Below are positions 8,414-16,207 of a stretch of 64,000 nt of DNA, in pieces. The position numbers were made by a program, and so were the translations under genes. A model generated the notes under the pieces. That model ran no database searches. It saw only the letters and a program-made list of their open reading frames with translations, and was not told the origin of the DNA. The first letter of the stretch is position 1; every line of letters begins with the position of its first letter. Origin of the DNA: Pseudothioclava nitratireducens (GTDB lineage Bacteria; Pseudomonadota; Alphaproteobacteria; Rhodobacterales; Rhodobacteraceae); assembly GCF_029210495.1 (NCBI RefSeq), contig NZ_JARGDK010000003.1, positions 248,001-312,000 on the forward strand. The letters are read 5' to 3'.

Positions 8414-9703
8414 ATGACAAAACCGCCCAAAGCGAGCGCGCCCGCGAAGCCCTCGTTGTTCAAGACGCTTGAGATCGACACGCGACTGCTTGGCATGATC
8501 GGTGCCTTCGTCGTCATCTGCCTCGTGTTCAACATCATCACGGATGGGCGCTTTTTGACGGCGCGCAACCTGTTCAACCTCTCGATCCAGACCGTATCGG
8601 TGGCAATCATGGCGACCGGCATGGTCTTCGTGATCGTGACGCGCCACATCGACCTCTCGGTCGGCGCGCTTCTGGCGACATGTTCCGCCGTGATGGGCGT
8701 AATGCAGGTGCAAATGCTGCCCGGCATCCTTGGGCTTGGCAGTCCTCTGATCGCACCGCTGGCGATTCTGGGCGGGCTCTTGGCCGGCGCTTTGATCGGA
8801 GCCTTCAACGGCTGGCTGATCGGCTATCAGCGTATCCCCGCCTTCATCGTGACGCTTGGCGGGCTTCTGGTCTGGCGCAATGTCGGCTGGTATATGACAG
8901 ACGGCCAAACGCTTGGCCCACTCGATCAGAATTTTCTTCTGCTTGGCGGGGTCGAAGGCACTATCGGTGCGACCGGCTCATGGATTCTGGGCGTGCTCTT
9001 CTCGCTCGCGGCGATCTGGGCGATCTGGCGCGCCCGCGCAGCCAAGATCCAGCACGAATTCCCGGTCAAGCCGCTCTGGGCCGAGGGCGCGCTCATGGCG
9101 ATCTCGGTCGGCGCAATCATGGGGTTCGTCGCCATTCTGAACAGCTATGAGGTCCCGATCGGCCGTCTCAAGCGCGAATTCGAGGCGCGCGGAGAAGTTC
9201 TCCCCGAGGGCTATTCCGAGGTCTACGGCCTTCCGATCTCGGTGCTGATCCTGATCTTCGTCGCAATTGCGATGACAGTTCTCGCACGGCGCACGCGCCT
9301 TGGCCGCTATATCTTTGCAACCGGCGGCAACCCTGACGCGGCAGAGCTTTCCGGGATCAACACCCGCATGCTCACCGTCAAGATTTTTGCGCTGATGGGC
9401 TTCCTCTGCGGGCTCTCGGCCATGGTCGCGCAGGCCCGCCTTGCCAACCACACCAACGATATCGGCACGCTGGACGAGCTGCGCGTCATCGCCGCCGCCG
9501 TCATCGGGGGCACCGCGCTCGCAGGCGGCATCGGCACGATCTACGGCGCGATCCTTGGCGCGATCATCATGCAATCGCTGCAATCGGGCATGGCGATGGT
9601 CGGCGTGGACGCACCCTTCCAGAACATCGTCGTGGGCGCGTTGCTCGTCCTCGCAGTCTGGATCGACATTCAGTACCGTAAACGCACGGGGGAAAAAGTA
9701 TGA
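8414..9703 (+). CDS. xylH: D-xylose ABC transporter, permease
   Basis: A polytopic inner-membrane protein of 429 residues with about ten hydrophobic segments, typical of the BPD_transp_2 / CUT2 permeases: TGMVFVIVTRHIDLSVGALL, PAFIVTLGGLLVWRN, and the conserved GGNPDAAELSGINTR loop with VIGGTALAGGIGTIYGAILGA. It is longer than RbsC-type permeases, as XylH proteins are. The ATG at 8414 begins MTKPPKASAPAKP; an in-frame extension to 8354 overlaps the intergenic hairpin and is rejected. The stop overlaps the xylG start (ATGA). Confidence 0.93.
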   Translation: MTKPPKASAPAKPSLFKTLEIDTRLLGMIGAFVVICLVFNIITDGRFLTARNLFNLSIQTVSVAIMATGMVFVIVTRHIDLSVGALLATCSAVMGVMQVQMLPGILGLGSPLIAPLAILGGLLAGALIGAFNGWLIGYQRIPAFIVTLGGLLVWRNVGWYMTDGQTLGPLDQNFLLLGGVEGTIGATGSWILGVLFSLAAIWAIWRARAAKIQHEFPVKPLWAEGALMAISVGAIMGFVAILNSYEVPIGRLKREFEARGEVLPEGYSEVYGLPISVLILIFVAIAMTVLARRTRLGRYIFATGGNPDAAELSGINTRMLTVKIFALMGFLCGLSAMVAQARLANHTNDIGTLDELRVIAAAVIGGTALAGGIGTIYGAILGAIIMQSLQSGMAMVGVDAPFQNIVVGALLVLAVWIDIQYRKRTGEKV

Positions 9704-10473
9704 GCCAGTCCACCGAAAACCGCGGCACGCCGCTGGTCGAGCTGCGCGACATCTCGATCTCCTTTGGCGGCATCAAGGCGGTAGATCACGTCACCGTGGA
9801 TCTTTATCCCGGAGAGGTTGTTGGCCTGTTGGGGCATAACGGCGCGGGGAAATCGACCCTCATCAAGTGTCTTTCGGGTGCTTACCAGATGGATGCAGGC
9901 GAGATTTTCATCAACGGCGACAAGGCCGAGATCCGCAATCCGCGCGATGCCCGTGCCTATAACATCGAGACGATCTATCAGACGCTCGCACTGGCCGATA
10001 ACCTCGATGCAGCCTCGAACCTGTTCCTCGGACGCGAGCTGGTGACGCCTGCGGGCTTCGTGGACGACGCCAGGATGGAGGCCGAAACGCGCAAGATCAT
10101 GGGTCGTCTCAACCCGAACTTCCGCAAGTTCAAAGACCCGGTGAAGGCGCTTTCCGGTGGGCAGCGGCAATCCGTGGCCATCGCGCGGGCGGTCTATTTC
10201 AACGCCAAGATCCTGATCATGGACGAGCCGACCGCAGCCCTCGGCCCGCACGAAACGCAGATGGTCGCGGAACTGATTCAGGAACTGAAGGCCCAAGGCC
10301 TCGGGATTTTCCTGATCGAGCACGACATCCACAACGTAATGAAGCTCTGCGACCGCGCTTCGGTGATGAAGAACGGCCAGCTTGTCGGGACCGTTAATGT
10401 GGATGAGGTCACCGACGAGGACATCCTCGGGATGATCATCCTCGGCAAGACGCCCGAGGGGGTGTCCGCCTGA
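9700..10473 (+). CDS. xylG: D-xylose ABC transporter, ATP-binding protein (single domain)
   Basis: A 257-residue ABC ATPase with Walker A GHNGAGKST, signature LSGGQRQSVAIARAVYF, Walker B ILIMDEPTAALG and switch His (IEHDIHNV). E. coli XylG has two fused ATPase halves (about 510 residues); this half-size form is normal for alphaproteobacterial sugar CUT2 systems and must act as a homodimer. It overlaps xylH by 4 bp and shares the last base of its stop with the ATG of xylB, so translational coupling is likely. Confidence 0.92.
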   Translation: MSQSTENRGTPLVELRDISISFGGIKAVDHVTVDLYPGEVVGLLGHNGAGKSTLIKCLSGAYQMDAGEIFINGDKAEIRNPRDARAYNIETIYQTLALADNLDAASNLFLGRELVTPAGFVDDARMEAETRKIMGRLNPNFRKFKDPVKALSGGQRQSVAIARAVYFNAKILIMDEPTAALGPHETQMVAELIQELKAQGLGIFLIEHDIHNVMKLCDRASVMKNGQLVGTVNVDEVTDEDILGMIILGKTPEGVSA

Positions 10474-11909
10474 TGTATATCGGTCTCGACCTTGGCACCT
10501 CTGGCCTCAAGGGCATCCTGATTGATGGCGATCAGCGCGTGCTCGCAGAGGCCAGCGCGCCGCTTGAGGCGATCCGTCCCCATGACGGCTGGTCCGAGCA
10601 ATCGCCGGCCGACTGGATCACCGCCGCGGAAATCGTTCTTGAAAAACTCGCGGCGCATGGTCTCTCGGCGGTGCGTGGCATCGGGCTTTCGGGGCAAATG
10701 CACGGTGCGACGCTGCTCTCAGCCTCGGATGACGTGCTGCGGCCCTGCATCCTGTGGAACGACACCCGTGCCCATGCCGAAGCCGCCGCGCTCGACGCTG
10801 AGCCGCGCTTCCGCAAGATCACGGGAAATATCGTCTTTCCGGGCTTCACCGCGCCAAAACTTGCGTGGGTCGCCAAGCATGAACCGGCGATATTCGATCA
10901 GGTGGCGAAGGTTCTCCTGCCCAAGGATTACCTGCGGCTCTGGCTGACCGGGGAGCATGTGGCAGAGATGTCGGATGCGGCGGGCACGAGTTGGCTCGAT
11001 ACGGGTGCGCGCGATTGGTCGGATGCGCTGCTGAGTGCAACCGGCATGACGCGCGCGCAGATGCCACGCCTGATCGAGGGGTCCGAGGTCTCGGGTACGC
11101 TCCGCGCCCATCTGGCCGAGCGCTTCGGCATGCCCAAATCTGTGGTCGTGGCGGGCGGCGGCGGTGACAACGCAGCCTCGGGGATCGGGGTCGGTGTGGT
11201 CAAAGCCGGGCAGGCCTTTGTCAGCCTTGGCACCTCGGGTGTGCTCTTTGCGGCCAATGACGGCTACCAGCCCGATGCCGCGACCGCCGTCCACACCTTC
11301 TGCCACGCGCTGCCGGGGACATGGCACCAGATGGGCGTGATCCTCGCCGCGACCGATGCGCTGAACTGGTTTGCGCGGCTCGCAGGCAGCTCGGCCCAGA
11401 CAATGACGAGCGATCTGGGCGCCTTGAAGGCCCCCGGAAAGACCCTGTTCCTGCCTTATCTGGGCGGAGAGCGCACCCCGTTGAACGATGCCTCGATCCG
11501 CGGCGCCTTCATCGGCCTCGAACACGCAACCGACCGACAAGCCGCGACCCGCGCGGTGCTGGAGGGCGTGACTTTCGCGATTCGCGACTGCCGCGATGCA
11601 TTGGCCGCCACCGGAACGCGGATCGAGTCGCTGCTGGCCGTCGGTGGTGGCTCCCGCTCCGACTATTGGCTGCAAGCCATCGCCACGGCACTTGGCACGC
11701 CCGTCTCTCTGCCCGTAGCGGGCGACTTCGGTGGCGCATTTGGGGCCGCGCGGCTCGGCCTCATGGCAGCGACTGGCGCAGGTGCAGAAATCGCCACGCA
11801 GCCTGCGATTTCCCGTGTTGTAGAGCCTGTTTCTTCTCTTTCAGACGCGTTTGGCGCGGCCCATGCCCGCTACCGCGCCGCTGCTGACTCCATCAAGGAC
11901 CTGACATGA
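10473..11909 (+). CDS. xylB: xylulokinase
   Basis: A FGGY-family carbohydrate kinase of 478 residues that phosphorylates D-xylulose to xylulose 5-phosphate in the cytoplasm. It has the ATP-phosphate motif [15 protein letters not shown] at the N-terminus, [28 protein letters not shown], and the C-terminal FGGY signature region around [15 protein letters not shown]. Its length is usual for XylB. The neighbours xylG and xylA overlap it on both sides, confirming the pathway from xylose to xylulose 5-phosphate. Confidence 0.95.
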   Translation: MYIGLDLGTSGLKGILIDGDQRVLAEASAPLEAIRPHDGWSEQSPADWITAAEIVLEKLAAHGLSAVRGIGLSGQMHGATLLSASDDVLRPCILWNDTRAHAEAAALDAEPRFRKITGNIVFPGFTAPKLAWVAKHEPAIFDQVAKVLLPKDYLRLWLTGEHVAEMSDAAGTSWLDTGARDWSDALLSATGMTRAQMPRLIEGSEVSGTLRAHLAERFGMPKSVVVAGGGGDNAASGIGVGVVKAGQAFVSLGTSGVLFAANDGYQPDAATAVHTFCHALPGTWHQMGVILAATDALNWFARLAGSSAQTMTSDLGALKAPGKTLFLPYLGGERTPLNDASIRGAFIGLEHATDRQAATRAVLEGVTFAIRDCRDALAATGTRIESLLAVGGGSRSDYWLQAIATALGTPVSLPVAGDFGGAFGAARLGLMAATGAGAEIATQPAISRVVEPVSSLSDAFGAAHARYRAAADSIKDLT

Positions 11910-13207
11910 CCGACTTCTTCAAAGGCATCCCGCAACTCCGCTACGAAGGCTCCGACACCACAAACGAGTTCGCCTTCCGCCACTACAACCCCGACGAGGT
12001 CGTCGGCGGCAAGCGGATGGAAGACCACCTGCGCTTTGCCGTCGCCTATTGGCACAGCTTCGCGTGGCCCGGCGGTGACCCGTTCGGCGGTCAAACCTTC
12101 GAGCGCCCCTGGTTCGGAGACACTGTCGCGCTGGCAAAACTGAAAGCCGACGTCGCGTTTGAAATGTTCGACATCCTGCAAGCGCCTTTCTTCTGCTTCC
12201 ACGACGCCGATGTGCGCCCCGAAGGCGCGGATTTCGCCGAAAACACCCGTAATCTGGAGGAAATCGTCGATTATATCGGCGAGAAGATGCAGAGCTCCAA
12301 GACCCGGCTTCTGTGGGGCACCGCCAACCTGTTCTCCAACCGCCGCTTCATGGCGGGCGCGGCGACCAATCCGGACCCCGAGGTCTTTGCATGGTCGGCG
12401 GCAACCGTGAAAACCTGCATGGATGCGACGCTGAAGCTTGGCGGCGAGAATTATGTCCTGTGGGGCGGGCGCGAAGGCTATGAGACCCTGCTCAACACTG
12501 ATCTGGGCCGCGAGGCCGAACAGATGGGGCGCTTCCTGAGCATGGTGGTCGATTACAAACACAAGATCGGCTTCAAGGGCGCGATCCTGATCGAGCCGAA
12601 ACCGCAGGAGCCGTCAAAGCATCAGTATGACTACGACGTGGCGACCGTTTATGGCTTCCTCAAGCGCTTTGGCCTTGAGAACGAGGTGAAGGTGAATATC
12701 GAGCAAGGTCACGCGATCCTTGCGGGCCACAGCTTCGAGCACGAAATCGCGCTGGCCGCGTCGCTGGGCATTTTCGGGTCCATCGACATGAATCGGAACG
12801 ACTATCAGTCGGGCTGGGATACCGACCAGTTCCCCGATTCCGTCCCCGAGATGGCCCGCGCCTATTATGAGATCCTGCGGGCGGGTGGGTTTACGACCGG
12901 CGGAACCAATTTCGACGCGAAACTGCGCCGTCAGTCGCTCGACCCCGAAGACCTGATCCTTGCCCATGCCGGCGCGATGGATGTCTGCGCCCGGGCGCTC
13001 AAGGCGGCCCATGCGCTGCTCGAAGACGGCGCGCTCGAGGCGAACCGTCAGGCGCGCTATGCGGGTTGGGACGCACCTGAGGCGCAGGCGATGCTGACCT
13101 CGGACCTCGCTGCGCTCGAAGCGAAGGTGCGCGCCGAAGCGATCAATCCGCAGCCGCGTTCGGGCCGTCAGGAACGGCTCGAAAACCTGTGGAACCGCTT
13201 CGTGTGA
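11906..13207 (+). CDS. xylA: xylose isomerase
   Basis: A class II xylose isomerase of 433 residues, converting D-xylose to D-xylulose with two divalent metal ions. Visible motifs are [12 protein letters not shown] (active-site His/Asp), [33 protein letters not shown] (metal ligand Glu), INIEQGHA-like [14 protein letters not shown] and [13 protein letters not shown]. It is the last gene of the xyl operon. No T-rich terminator is visible before the dps promoter, so some read-through into dps is possible. Confidence 0.96.
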   Translation: MTDFFKGIPQLRYEGSDTTNEFAFRHYNPDEVVGGKRMEDHLRFAVAYWHSFAWPGGDPFGGQTFERPWFGDTVALAKLKADVAFEMFDILQAPFFCFHDADVRPEGADFAENTRNLEEIVDYIGEKMQSSKTRLLWGTANLFSNRRFMAGAATNPDPEVFAWSAATVKTCMDATLKLGGENYVLWGGREGYETLLNTDLGREAEQMGRFLSMVVDYKHKIGFKGAILIEPKPQEPSKHQYDYDVATVYGFLKRFGLENEVKVNIEQGHAILAGHSFEHEIALAASLGIFGSIDMNRNDYQSGWDTDQFPDSVPEMARAYYEILRAGGFTTGGTNFDAKLRRQSLDPEDLILAHAGAMDVCARALKAAHALLEDGALEANRQARYAGWDAPEAQAMLTSDLAALEAKVRAEAINPQPRSGRQERLENLWNRFV

Positions 13208-13243
13208 TCTGCGCGCGGTGACCCACCGCTTCTCCTGCCGGGC

Positions 13244-13268
13244 GGAACCCATCTGGCGCTGACACGTT
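13244..13268 (+). promoter_or_regulatory. EcfG-type promoter for dps
   Basis: GGAAC at 13244-13248, a 16-base spacer and CGTT at 13265-13268 exactly match the alphaproteobacterial general-stress sigma (EcfG/SigT) consensus GGAAC-N16/17-CGTT. It lies about 65 bases before the dps ATG. Dps is a classical EcfG target in related bacteria. Confidence 0.85.
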
Positions 13269-13334
13269 GTCACGCCAGAGGGGTTTCACCCCTATTTTCA
13301 CGCGGGGCCACCCGCACAGGAGAAAGGATTTGTC

Positions 13335-13829
13335 ATGTCCGCAGTCATGGACGTCACCCCGAAAACCGACAAGATCGACACCGGCGTCAAAGACCCCAAG
13401 GCAGTCGCCAAAGCGCTGGGCGAAGCGCTCGCCGATACCTACCGGCTGCTCTTCAAATCGCACGCCTATCACTGGAATGTGGAAGGCCCGCTGTTTTATT
13501 CGCTGCACACGCTGACTGAGGCCCAATATCAGGATTTGTTCGCAGCAGCAGACGAATTGGCAGAGCGCATCCGCGCCTTGGGCCAACTTGCCCCCGCGAC
13601 CTTTGACGAACTGACGGAGATGTCCACGATCAAGGACCTCAAGTCGATGCCCAGCGCGCAGGAGATGATCGAGGACCTCGCCAGCGACCACGAGATGCTC
13701 GCCAAGAAGATGCATGCGGTGGCAGAACTGGCCGAGAAGCACAAGGATATCGTCACCGCCGATATGGTGACCGCGCGCTCCGGCACGCATGAGAAAGCCG
13801 CATGGATGTTGCGCGCGACCGCCAGCTAA
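13335..13829 (+). CDS. dps: Dps-family ferritin-like DNA protection protein
   Basis: The 164-residue product has the Dps core with the ferroxidase signature HAYHWNVEGPLFYSLHTLTE and the downstream FAAADELAERIRALG carrying the partner Asp/Glu. Dps forms a dodecamer that oxidises and stores iron and protects DNA in starvation or peroxide stress. The start at ATG 13335 is preceded by GGAGAAAGGA. It has its own EcfG-type promoter and a strong terminator, so it is monocistronic. Confidence 0.92.
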   Translation: MSAVMDVTPKTDKIDTGVKDPKAVAKALGEALADTYRLLFKSHAYHWNVEGPLFYSLHTLTEAQYQDLFAAADELAERIRALGQLAPATFDELTEMSTIKDLKSMPSAQEMIEDLASDHEMLAKKMHAVAELAEKHKDIVTADMVTARSGTHEKAAWMLRATAS

Positions 13830-13847
13830 TCCAACCGAGAAACGTCA

Positions 13848-13874
13848 AAGCCGGGCCTTGCGCCCGGCTTTTTC
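13848..13874 (+). terminator. rho-independent terminator of dps
   Basis: AAGCCGGG pairs with CCCGGCTT around CCTTGCG, followed by a T-run. It ends dps transcription. The T-run is itself one arm of an 11-bp inverted repeat with the T-run of the facing terminator. Confidence 0.85.
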
Positions 13875-13895
13875 ATGCGCGGATGCGTGCCGCAT

Positions 13896-13923
13896 GAAAA
13901 AGGCCCCGCTGAGCGGGGCCTTT
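13896..13923 (-). terminator. rho-independent terminator for the periplasmic protein gene at 13940-14437
   Basis: Read on the minus strand, AAAGGCCCCGC and GCGGGGCCTTTTT form a perfect GC-rich stem with a T-tail. It lies back-to-back with the dps terminator. Confidence 0.85.
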
Positions 13924-13939
13924 GAAGATGATGCGAGGG

Positions 13940-14437
13940 TTACTTCAGATGCGTCACGATATGATCGGCAACGGCGGTCAGCATCGCCTCGTAGTAAATG
14001 TCGCTGTCCATCGTGAGGCTGGACGCATCCGCGCCTTCGGGCAGGAAGACGAGCACGTCCGGGTAGGCCACGCTCAGCGTGTAGTTGTCGAACTTCGAAT
14101 GGTCATCCTCGGAGCTGACATTGACGAGAGCCGCGATCTTGGACTCCGCGAAATCGGCTTGGTTCGCCCAGGTGCTCGCCAGTTCCAATTCGTCGATATC
14201 GACCGAAATCTTCACACCTTCGGCGTCCGCTCCGACGAGATTTTCGGGGGTCAGAAGCTCTGCGATCCGCCCTTCGAGGTCGGTTTCGAGCGTCGCGAAA
14301 TGGGCAGCGGCCGCCGGGTTCTCGATCGCTGCGAGATCGGCCTCGACGTCGATTTCCTTGACCGGGGTTTCAGCCGCAAGAGCCGTGGTGCCGATCAGAG
14401 CAGCACCCAGCGCGAGAGTCATGGTCTTCGTGAACAT
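13940..14437 (-). CDS. periplasmic protein of unknown function, EcfG-controlled
   Basis: A 165-residue protein with a clean signal peptide (MFTKTMTLALGAALIGTTALA followed by AETPVKE). The mature part is acidic and contains no cysteine or recognisable enzyme motif. It shows a soluble alpha/beta pattern with repeated hydrophobic strands such as YTLSVAYPDVLVFLP, and ends VADHIVTHLK. I do not recognise the family. The gene is a single transcription unit with its own EcfG-type promoter and its own terminator, placed between dps and phyR, so a role in envelope stress is inferred from context only. Confidence 0.8.
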   Translation of the reverse strand: MFTKTMTLALGAALIGTTALAAETPVKEIDVEADLAAIENPAAAAHFATLETDLEGRIAELLTPENLVGADAEGVKISVDIDELELASTWANQADFAESKIAALVNVSSEDDHSKFDNYTLSVAYPDVLVFLPEGADASSLTMDSDIYYEAMLTAVADHIVTHLK

Positions 14438-14483
14438 AGTGGTTCTCCTGTTGCTGGCGGAGTGGTCCGCCTGATTCAGGAAG

Positions 14484-14508
14484 AACGTGTGAGAAACCCC
14501 AAAGTTCC
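14484..14508 (-). promoter_or_regulatory. EcfG-type promoter for the periplasmic protein gene
   Basis: On the minus strand GGAAC (14508-14504) and CGTT (14487-14484) are separated by exactly 16 bases. The start codon is about 47 bases downstream. Confidence 0.8.
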
Positions 14509-14530
14509 AGATAATATACTGATATAAAAT

Positions 14531-14557
14531 AAAAACCCCGGCGTGTTGCCGGGGTTT
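14531..14557 (-). terminator. rho-independent terminator of phyR
   Basis: AAAACCCCGGC and GCCGGGGTTTT pair around a 5-base loop, with a T/A run on the minus-strand side, 15 bases after the phyR stop. Confidence 0.85.
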
Positions 14558-14571
14558 TGATAGGCTAGTTA

Positions 14572-15369
14572 TCAGGCCATTAAGGTCTCTGTGGACGAGA
14601 AGAACATCGCCTGACTGACGGCGGATTGCACCTGCGTCTCGGTATAGGGCTTGGTGATGAGGAAGGCTGGCTCAGGCCGCTCGCCGGTCAGAAGCCGCTC
14701 GGGGAAGGCCGTGATGAAAACGACCGGCAGCGCGTCGAACTGACCGAGAATGTCATTCACCGCGTCAATGCCGGACGAGTTATCCGCCAGTTGAATATCG
14801 GCAAGGATCAGATCGGGACGCTCGGTCCCCGCCAGCGCGACCGCCTCGGCGCGAGTGCGCGCAACGCCGGTGACCTTGTGGCCCATTTCCTCGACAATCG
14901 CGCGGATATCCATCGCGATAATCGCCTCGTCCTCGATGATCATGACCTTACCCGCGACCGAAGCCTGCATCTCGCGGATCGCAATCTCGATCAACTCTTC
15001 AGCCTCTTTCGCCTCAAGCTGCATGATCGCCGCGATTTCCTCGATCCGGAAGCCCTCGATCGAGTGCAGCAGCAGCGCCTCGCGCGTGTTCGGCGTCAGC
15101 TTCGCCAAATGATCCTGCGCCCGCGCGGAAAGCGAACTGTCCGGCTCGCCGAGCGGCGCTCCCGCCGAAGCCCAAACGAGATGGAACGCATGGAACAAGG
15201 CGAGTTTCGGGTCCGTTTGGCCCTCGAAAGGCGCGGTATCGGTCAAGATCGCCTCAAGCGTCGCCGCCGCGTAATTGTCGCCGGTGGTCTGGTTCCCGGT
15301 AAGCGCGCGGGCGTATCGACGCAGGTAGGGCAGATTGGCACCGATGGCACCAGAAATATCTGCGGGCAT
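14572..15369 (-). CDS. phyR: general stress response regulator PhyR (sigma-like plus receiver domain)
   Basis: A 265-residue protein with the PhyR arrangement. An N-terminal ECF-sigma-like domain (about 1-135; LTPNTREALLLHSIEGFRIE resembles sigma region 4) is followed by a receiver domain (about 141-258) with the acidic pocket E146-D147, phosphoacceptor D191 in LILADIQLADNS, the FITAFPERLL variant of the FATGUY motif, and the Lys in ITKPYT. On phosphorylation PhyR binds NepR and frees EcfG. It is divergent from nepR-ecfG, sharing a 33-bp promoter block, and the kinase gene follows ecfG. Identification is firm. Confidence 0.96.
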   Translation of the reverse strand: MPADISGAIGANLPYLRRYARALTGNQTTGDNYAAATLEAILTDTAPFEGQTDPKLALFHAFHLVWASAGAPLGEPDSSLSARAQDHLAKLTPNTREALLLHSIEGFRIEEIAAIMQLEAKEAEELIEIAIREMQASVAGKVMIIEDEAIIAMDIRAIVEEMGHKVTGVARTRAEAVALAGTERPDLILADIQLADNSSGIDAVNDILGQFDALPVVFITAFPERLLTGERPEPAFLITKPYTETQVQSAVSQAMFFSSTETLMA

Positions 15370-15398
15370 GAAAAACTCCCCTCTTTCGAACTTTTCTG

Positions 15399-15424
15399 GG
15401 AACCGAACGTGCTGGCCCCGCGTT
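15399..15424 (+). promoter_or_regulatory. EcfG-type promoter for nepR-ecfG
   Basis: GGAAC (15399-15403), a 17-base spacer and CGTT (15421-15424) form an autoregulatory promoter. It overlaps almost completely with the phyR promoter on the other strand. Confidence 0.88.
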
Positions 15425-15431
15425 TGGTTCC
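15406..15431 (-). promoter_or_regulatory. EcfG-type promoter for phyR
   Basis: On the minus strand GGAAC (15431-15427), a 17-base spacer and CGTT (15409-15406). It interlocks head-on with the nepR promoter, so both polymerases cannot occupy the site together. Confidence 0.88.
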
Positions 15432-15461
15432 ATGTAAAAATCGAGAAATCGGAACCAGGAT

Positions 15462-15620
15462 ATGTACGAAGACATGGCTGATGATAATTCGAAAGCCAGC
15501 ATCAGGGAACAGATCAACGAGAACCTCAAGCGGGTCTATGAAGACGCGCTGAACGAAGAGGTTCCGGATCGGTTCAAGGATCTTCTGGCGCAGCTCAAGG
15601 CGAAGGAGGGCTCCAAATGA
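15462..15620 (+). CDS. nepR: anti-sigma factor NepR
   Basis: A short open frame of 52 residues with the NepR core: SIREQINENLKRVYEDALNE followed by EVPDRFKDLLAQLK. NepR sequesters EcfG and is itself captured by phosphorylated PhyR. The gene lies between the shared promoter block and ecfG, and its TGA overlaps the ecfG ATG (ATGA), which is the usual order. An ATG at 15474 (MADDNSK) is an alternative start, since no well-spaced Shine-Dalgarno is visible for either. The identity is firm from motif and context. Confidence 0.9.
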   Translation: MYEDMADDNSKASIREQINENLKRVYEDALNEEVPDRFKDLLAQLKAKEGSK

Positions 15621-16207
15621 GCGGGCTCTCCGACGCCAAGAGCGTTTCCGATCCGCAGGACCCGCGCGAAGAGTTGCCCGAGCATTTGGCCGCCTTGCGC
15701 GCCTTCGCCTTATCCCTGACGCGCAATTCCAGTGCCGCCGACGATCTCGTGCAAGACACGATCGTGAAAGCTTGGAGCAATATCGAGAAGTTTCAGGCCG
15801 GAACGAATCTGCGCGCGTGGCTGTTCACGATTTTGCGCAATACGTTCTACTCCGACCGCCGCAAGCGCAAGCGTGAGGTCTCGGACCCGGAGGGCACACA
15901 TGCAGCGACGCTTTACGAAAAGCCCGCGCATGACGGGCGCCTCGCAATGGGCGAATTCGTGGTGGCCTTCGATCAGCTTAGCCCGGAACACCGCGAGGTT
16001 CTGATCCTCGTCGGCGCCTCCGGCTTTTCCTATGAGGAAGCGGCGGAGATGATGGGCGTGAAAGTCGGCACCGTCAAAAGCCGCGCCAATCGGGCCCGCG
16101 CCCGCCTGTGCGAGTTGCTTCATCTCGAAGAGGGCGAGGATATTCTGGCCGAGGTTGACCGAAATTCGGCCGCTGTCATGGGCCGCTCGGGGGTCGCCGC
16201 TGCATGA
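15617..16207 (+). CDS. ecfG: ECF sigma factor EcfG, general stress response
   Basis: A 196-residue ECF41-unlike, EcfG-type (ECF15) sigma factor. Region 2 covers about residues 25-95 (ADDLVQDTIVKAWSNIEKF, NLRAWLFTILRNTFYSDRRK) and region 4 about 120-175 (LSPEHREVLILVGASGFSYE, then VGTVKSRANRARARL). It directs polymerase to GGAAC-N16/17-CGTT promoters, eight of which are in this window. It overlaps nepR by 4 bp upstream and the kinase gene by 4 bp downstream. Confidence 0.95.
   Translation: MSGLSDAKSVSDPQDPREELPEHLAALRAFALSLTRNSSAADDLVQDTIVKAWSNIEKFQAGTNLRAWLFTILRNTFYSDRRKRKREVSDPEGTHAATLYEKPAHDGRLAMGEFVVAFDQLSPEHREVLILVGASGFSYEEAAEMMGVKVGTVKSRANRARARLCELLHLEEGEDILAEVDRNSAAVMGRSGVAAA

Noticed and set aside
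15451-15480. additional EcfG -35 (GGAAC) directly before nepR
   Set aside because: No CGTT occurs 16-17 bases downstream, and it lies inside the leader of the real promoter.
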